Translations under genes and position numbers: made by a program | The notes under the pieces: model-generated | Databases searched by the model: none | The model's input: only the letters and a program-made list of their open reading frames with translations | Told to the model about the DNA's origin: nothing | In this document: piece by piece, positions 58,622 to 64,000 of the stretch | How positions within the stretch are numbered: position 1 is the first letter of the stretch | Layout: the number at the start of each line of letters is the position of its first letter | Assembly (NCBI RefSeq): GCF_001638985.1 | Contig: NW_017265143.1 | Coordinates: 570,259-634,258, forward strand | Reading direction: 5' to 3' | Source: Phycomyces blakesleeanus NRRL 1555(-) | Lineage: Eukaryota > Mucoromycota > Mucoromycetes > Mucorales > Phycomycetaceae | DNA: 64,000 nucleotides

Positions 58622-61301
58622 TTAAACAGCAGTTGTGTTTGGCAACCCCAAATAAGTGCCAGTCGTTTCTGGGTGTGTATAACGCAAGATGAAATTGAGC
58701 TGCACATACATTACAAAAAAAATTAGAATTTCATTTATTACCAAAAAGCACACACTCCCATCATCTTACCAATAATGCACCAGTCAACAGGATTGTGAGA
58801 CCAATGGGGCCGTACAGATCATCGTAACGCAGATGAGGTCTTGTTGTGATCTGGAAGGCACGGTATCTGTAGCGTCCAAAAGCATAGAAAGCAATAACAA
58901 ACGAGATACCAAAAAACACTGCACCAGAAGTAACACTGATGTTATCTCCAAAGTTGATCAAGGTTAATGCAGCAGTCAACAGGATGGCAGCAAACTGGAG
59001 CCAGCTAATGAATGTACGCTCGTTTGCAAAGAACACCTTTGGTTCCAATCGAGTGGCCAACTCTAAATCTCGCTTGGCCTTCTTCTTCTCGTCCTTCTCC
59101 ATGCCTCCAAATCCATTCAGCTCGTCCTCCTCTTCTTCTGCAGCCTTTCTTTCTTTCTTCTCCTTCTTGGCAGCCTTCTTGGCAGCCTTCCTAGCCTTTC
59201 TCTCTTCCTCGTCCATCGCTTCTTCAATAGTGTAATCCATGCCGCCTGTAAGCCGAGCCCGGCTATCGTTCATCATACTCTCAGCAGGGGTGGCAGCATA
59301 AGACGATCTTGGTGTGTTCTTTCCATAATAAGGATCCACGGAGGCTGTATCGAAACTTCCATCGAATGTCGACACTCGCTGCTCACCAGGTCCAGTCCTA
59401 TTGCGCACTACTCCACCTACACCTAAACCTCCTACATTATTGGTAGTATTAGGAACCACAGGACTGCCGAGTGACTTTCTTGACAGCCCATCAAATCCAA
59501 GTTGAGCACTGGTGTCGCTATTCCAGAAAGGATCGGCAAAGGGGTTCATGCTCCTGTCCTGGCTCTCAGTTGCGCCGACGTCAATGACATAAGACTGGGG
59601 TGTACTTTGCGCATTTCCCTGCGCTCTCTGCTGGTGCTCTATCTGTGCAGGAGTGGCAATAAGCTTCTCGCGTCCCTTGACAGATCGGATTGAGGCACTG
59701 CGTGTTGGGTTTTCGGTCTTGCTTTCCTTGCGCTTCAGCGTTGCGCGCTTCTCAAGCTGTTTCTCCAGATAACCCATTCGATAGTGACCGTCGATTAGCG
59801 GCTTCAGACTCTTGGAGCGTGACAGGCCAGTAAAGTCTCCCTTTGGTTGCTTAGCATTTCGGATATCCAATGTGAGCTGGTCCAACCACCACGGCAGCAG
59901 GGGTAGGCGAGAGTTCCAAAAGTGGGCACAACCTTCCAAGAACTTTGAAAAGCGTGGGACTTCATACACAAGTTTGGAGTCCAGAAGACGGGTCAGCCAC
60001 TCTGGAGGCTCTTGGCCCAAATGGGTCTGCAACTTGGTCTCCAGCACAGCATAAGGGAATCGGTAGACTTGGTCTCCAGGTAGATAGTCAAACGGGTGGT
60101 CGATGCCAACATCCATTCGGCGCCAGTTTCCATTTCTACGCTTGATGTCGTCTTCACGGATAAAGGTCAGGTCAGTGTCGAGAGATATGCGTAAGCGTTG
60201 GTCACCAGGGATCTGGAAGGCAGTGCGGTTGTAAAACACACGCATGACAGGATCGAGCTTCTTTTCTGCAAACGATTTTTGGACACCAGATGCAATAAAG
60301 TAATTTTGTTGAACGGAATCTTCAGACGCACCCTTGGCACGCTGCTCAGCTGCGTACTGCTCAGCAGTGTAGCGGCCGGAGACATAGTCGTTGACTTTGT
60401 TTTCGCTAAGACGGAAGCGATCCTTGACCGATGCACCGTCTAACCAGGGGGCGTGGTGGGTCTTGCGCTCAATGAATATAGACTTGCTAGACATGGGTCC
60501 ATACCATCTGAAGCGAATGGCCTCTGCACTCTCGTCACGCTGAAGTCGGCCTGAATACAGATCAAATTCTGGGTTGTCGTAATAAACGCTGGATATGGCA
60601 CTGTCTGAGGCTTCAAACGGCTTTGTAGAATCGAACACAAGTACCGGTAAATGAAAAAGAAGGATGGCTTTTAGTTCGGTAACATTGTCGGGATGAACCC
60701 AGTACTTTGCTGTTGCTCTTTCAAATGCGTTCTGATCTCCTCCAGCAGCAGCATTTCCTGTGCGCTCCTGGCCGTTCTGTCGACACATATCGTGGAGGGT
60801 CGAGACCTTGACAAGGACTACATCGAAACGCTGTCTGTCGAGGGCTTTTTTGCGGGAGATTTCGACTAGGAGTTGCTGTCTGTCGATGTGTGTGAGTTTT
60901 GTATGTGTGTCGATGAGGTGTTTAAAGGCGAGGAAGTTGTAGCGAGCGAATTTTCCTAGATCGTTGAGTTCGAGAAGGATCTCTGTGAGTGCGTCGTCCA
61001 TGGAGTCAAAGAGTCCATTTGTTGTTGATTGTGCGAGTAAAGGACGTTGTTGGACAAGGATGCGTTCGCAGTAGGCAATACGAGAGTCGATCTCTCGTTG
61101 TTTGCGTGTGATGAATAGATCGATTTTGTCTGCTTCTAACCGAAGAGTAGATTCAAACTCGGCCTCGTCTTGGTTTGACCATCCACTTGCTGCCCGTCTT
61201 TGGATATGGGAATTAATAGAGTCGTAGGCGACGTATTCGAATCTCCAGGGTTCATAGATATTGCCGTTGAATTCCTGGTCAAAAGATGTGTTGGTGGTCA
61301 T
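58622..61301 (-). CDS. VTC-family polyphosphate polymerase paralogue with atypical SPX domain
   Basis: Two exons, 58770-61301 and 58622-58699, give 869 residues. The layout is SPX (1-155), VTC catalytic core (~200-500), a long linker and a three-helix membrane domain (VFFANERTFISWLQFAAILLT onward). The linker includes a Lys/Ala/Glu-rich stretch near 700-745. Catalytic residues are kept: R263/R265 (RFRWYG), IERKTHH, RISLDTDLTFIRED and LETKLQTH. The SPX basic site is not: the position of K26 in the neighbour is Asn (YDSINSH) and the Lys helix is replaced by LAFKHLIDTHTK. This could make it insensitive to inositol pyrophosphates. It is probably a Vtc2/3-type partner of the VTC4-like protein encoded 4.6 kb away on the same strand. 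The intron splits the last membrane helix, and its second exon restores a tail resembling that of the neighbour. Confidence 0.93.
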
Positions 61302-61801
61302 GATGAATATGAATATGAATTGGATTTCTTATGTAATGAATGGTTTTGATAATACAGAGGATGAGGAAGAAAAAATAATAATAATAAAACAAAGAGAGAG
61401 AGGGAGGGAGGGAGGGGGAAAAAGTGAGCCAGGGAAATAGAGAAGAAAGTAGGGAATGAATTTCGGGGTCTGACTGTTATAAACGGAAATCCAATTTAAA
61501 ATAAGGGTTGTCATGGTAATGCAAAGCGTTGGACAGAGAAGCTGGACGGAAACAACCGAATATTCCAAGTGCCGCAAGAAATAGGAAATCGAGAGTATTT
61601 TTAGCCTTTACAGCAAAAATAACTTTTTTTTTTTTGTTTATTTATATATAATATATATAAAAGTAATATATAATATATATGGAAGCTGTAACTATGAACT
61701 GTTAGTTGTTGATCGTAATTGTGAATTGTTAATTGTAATTGTGGCTGTAATTCCTATTAGAATTAATATATTATTATAATTTTTTTTATTAATTTTTTTT
61801 A
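61302..61801. promoter_or_regulatory. Upstream region of second VTC gene
   Basis: 500 bp between two minus-strand genes. It holds the VTC leader (pyrimidine-rich on the coding strand), the G-rich block at 61402-61418, and the AT-rich 3' flank of the methylase-like gene. No ORF is supported. Confidence 0.55.
61402..61418 (+). promoter_or_regulatory. Candidate G-quadruplex upstream of second VTC gene
   Basis: Three GGG runs and one GGGGG run separated by single A bases, about 100 bp before the VTC ATG. Single-base loops predict a stable quadruplex on the template strand. Confidence 0.55.
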
Positions 61802-64000
61802 TTACATGCGTTGAAACACTAAATAGATAGCATGTACAATTGTCAAATGTTCATCTACTATTTCTAATTCTTCCTCGACTTCGGTGTTGAGATTCTTCTG
61901 CTGACGATCCTTTGAGTGACCTTCTGGGACGGTGACTACCATCTCCTTGAGCTTCAATACACTTCTGTCGATCGCTCGCTCAATATCTTCCAACACTAGC
62001 ATTGACATTGGCCACAGTTTCCCGTTGTCTTTTTGGCGAATATCTTTGGTTCCAATGATCAACATTCCGAGTGGGGCTAACTTCTTGACTGCTTCCAGTG
62101 CAATTTGTACAATCGTCTCTCGGTATAATCCAATTTGACGAGGCTCGATGGGCTGGTGGCCCACCATTACTAGCACAAGAGGTGCATTTTCTAGAGGTTT
62201 TTTACTCATCATAGATTCATAGTGAATCACATCATCAGAGTCTTCACTCATCTCTGAAATTAAGCCCTGTAATTTGTTTTAATTAAGTATTAAACATTAA
62301 TATGATTGTCGTGATTTTCTTCTTGATTTGTTTGCTCGCATGTTTGCTTGTCTTTTAAACTATTTACCAGTTTCAAAAGGGTCTGGTTATTCTCCTCTAT
62401 TCTCTTCAAGCGTAATTTTTCATAGTCTGACAGCTGGTTCTGACTATCTTCTTTGTTATTTTCTTGCTCCTGATCTTGATCTAGATCTAGATCCCGATCA
62501 TGCTCTTGTTCTTCTGGCTTGTCTTTGTGCACATTTTCTAAAACAAAGCATTAAGGGAAAAAAATGGTTATGACAGTAGTTAATTTGACTTACGTGATGA
62601 TGTTGATGATTGGTACTGTTGTTGAACATTATTTTGGATCATCATAGACTATAAATGATTTCTTATTAATAATCACCCGCGCATAAATTACTTGGAAGAT
62701 GTGTAATGATATTTGCGTACCTCTGGGGACATGAAGTCAAGTAGGACTTGTTCCCAGTTACCATCGTCCTTTCCAAACCTTTCCAGCATTCGTGATATGC
62801 ATAGCTGTTCAAAAGTGTGTGTGTCTGTTGGTTTGAAGATCCACACTGTTCCCATAACTACACTCTTTCTTGAAATGGCCGATTGAGGTACTGCTTTGGT
62901 GACATGTTCGACCCGGACATGATCGCGACAGTCGGAATCTAAACGCGAGCATACATATACATACAGATTTATTTATTTTAATTTAATTTTTTTTTTTTTG
63001 GTTTCAGTAAAATATACGTATATGAATCAAATCGAATTAAAAAAAAAGGCTGACAAATGCATATTTTTTTTTCTTTACACACACACACTTACTGTCTATT
63101 GGTAACATTTTGTCAGTGCATTCTAATGGGATTTTCCGAAATGTAGCAACAAATTCATGAGTGAATACCAAGAAATCAAACTGGACACACAAATAGGTTC
63201 CTAGTCCAAAGGCAGAACAATAACGTTGACGTTTGATGATCTATTGTGTTTCCATTGTGTTAGGACGGGGGTTCATAAGCTTTTTTTTATATAGAAAAAA
63301 AAAAACAAATGAAATCAACTTGCCAATTCTTCCAATTCAAATCCATGGTTAATGTATTCTCTCAATAGGTGGAATCCAACAGGAATATAGAAACAATGTT
63401 CACGGTTGTCTCCAATTCCCAAAGTGAGTCTACGGCCCATCTTGAGAAGTCTGTAGAGTATGTTAGTCGCTGCTTTCTAGTAAACAACTTTTACCTCCAG
63501 CTTTCTCGGACCACTCTTCCATATTCGGCCCTAAAGTCTTCCACGCTAGTAAATCTATCGAGAATAAAATATAAAAAAAAAAAGAATAAATGGTGTGTAT
63601 AAGCAGGTTTCAATTCCGAGTATTATACTTGTAATGTCCTACCTTGAAAGATCTCCTTCTAAATGAGTTGAATAAGCGACACAGTCTTTGTAAGGTGGGT
63701 GAGATAAGACATGGTGAAATGACTCGTCCGCGAATAATGCTCCCGTTAGTTGCCTGGAATCGGCTTGTGCAATGATAGGTCGATATTCAGCCGATGTCAA
63801 ACCAGGTGGGACCTCAAAACAACAATTCCGCTGAGATAATGCTACTGCAGCCTATTAATCCCGAATTAACGATGGATAATCAGCAAAGTAAATTCATTAG
63901 AAGAAAACGTAAAAAGAAAAAAAGAAAAAGAAAAGCACGGCCCAGAATGAATCTAGAGTTTTACCGGATTGATATCAACTCCACAACACCTATATGGAAT
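61802..64000 (-). CDS. DNA-methylase-like (N6/N4-type) protein, N-terminus outside window
   Basis: Partial gene: nine exons are visible, 63965-64000, 63643-63851, 63495-63554, 63324-63450, 63093-63240, 62721-62938, 62594-62648, 62368-62537 and 61802-62266, encoding the last 495 residues. The visible part starts in the SAM-binding fold (CGVDINPAAVALSQRN). It continues through ADSRQLTGALF and the catalytic loop SHPPYKDCVAYSTHLEGDLSR, then WRLLKMGRRLTLGIGDNRE and FGLGTYLCVQFDFLVF. HPPY is a variant of the (D/N/S)PPY motif of amino-methyltransferases acting on DNA or RNA bases, and the I-to-IV motif order is the non-beta type. A Gln/Glu/Asp-rich coiled-coil linker follows. A C-terminal region (APLVLVMVGHQPIEPRQ ... 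LAPLGMLIIGTKDIR ... EHLTIVHAIYLVFQ) looks like half of a second, catalytically dead methylase fold. The intron 63242-63323 has a GC donor. DNA versus RNA substrate is unresolved. Confidence 0.7.

Overview
The window looks like nuclear DNA of an early-diverging fungus, most likely Mucoromycota (Mucorales or a close relative). Intergenic DNA is very AT-rich with many TA, triplet and pentanucleotide repeats. Genes are split by short GT-AG introns, often 50-140 nt. The gene set is fungal: two VTC polyphosphate-polymerase proteins, a WC-2-type GATA/PAS regulator, a PCL-type cyclin, a Csm1/Pcs1 monopolin subunit, and a CotH spore-coat-like protein of the kind expanded in Mucorales. The exon models below come from reading splice sites and phases by eye. 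Most close in frame from start to stop, but none was checked against transcripts.

Layout. 0.4-2.9 kb: Csm1/Pcs1 (+) and an unrecognised 262-residue protein (-). 2.9-8.7 kb: gene-poor, with one decayed coding stretch. 8.7-12.1 kb: WC-2-like regulator and PCL cyclin, both +. 13.9-18.4 kb: TauD-family dioxygenase and a SAM-dependent methyltransferase, both -. 18.4-27.7 kb: a 9 kb gene desert with a possible Gag zinc-knuckle relic. 27.7-32.5 kb: thioredoxin and carnitine acetyltransferase (both -), separated by a TA-flanked MITE. 33.7 kb: a retroposed tRNA-Gln-like fragment. 34.2-37.9 kb: syntaxin Sed5 and a SAP-domain protein, both +. 38.8-40.9 kb: CotH (-). 43.6-46.2 kb: purine permease (+). 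47.0-51.0 kb: divergent RAX1-like (-) and Bax-inhibitor-like (+) genes. 51.6-64 kb: a VTC4-like gene, a transposon-littered gap with a second MITE copy and a Tc1/mariner relic, a second VTC gene, and a DNA-methylase-like gene that runs off the right edge (all -).

There is no operon-like arrangement. Neighbours are mostly housekeeping genes without a shared pathway. The exception is the VTC pair, which probably supplies two subunits of one vacuolar polyphosphate complex. The most unusual loci are the methylase-like gene (prokaryote-like HPPY catalytic motif, a coiled-coil linker, a second half-domain, and a GC-AG intron), the VTC paralogue with a weakened SPX ligand site, and the MITE family.
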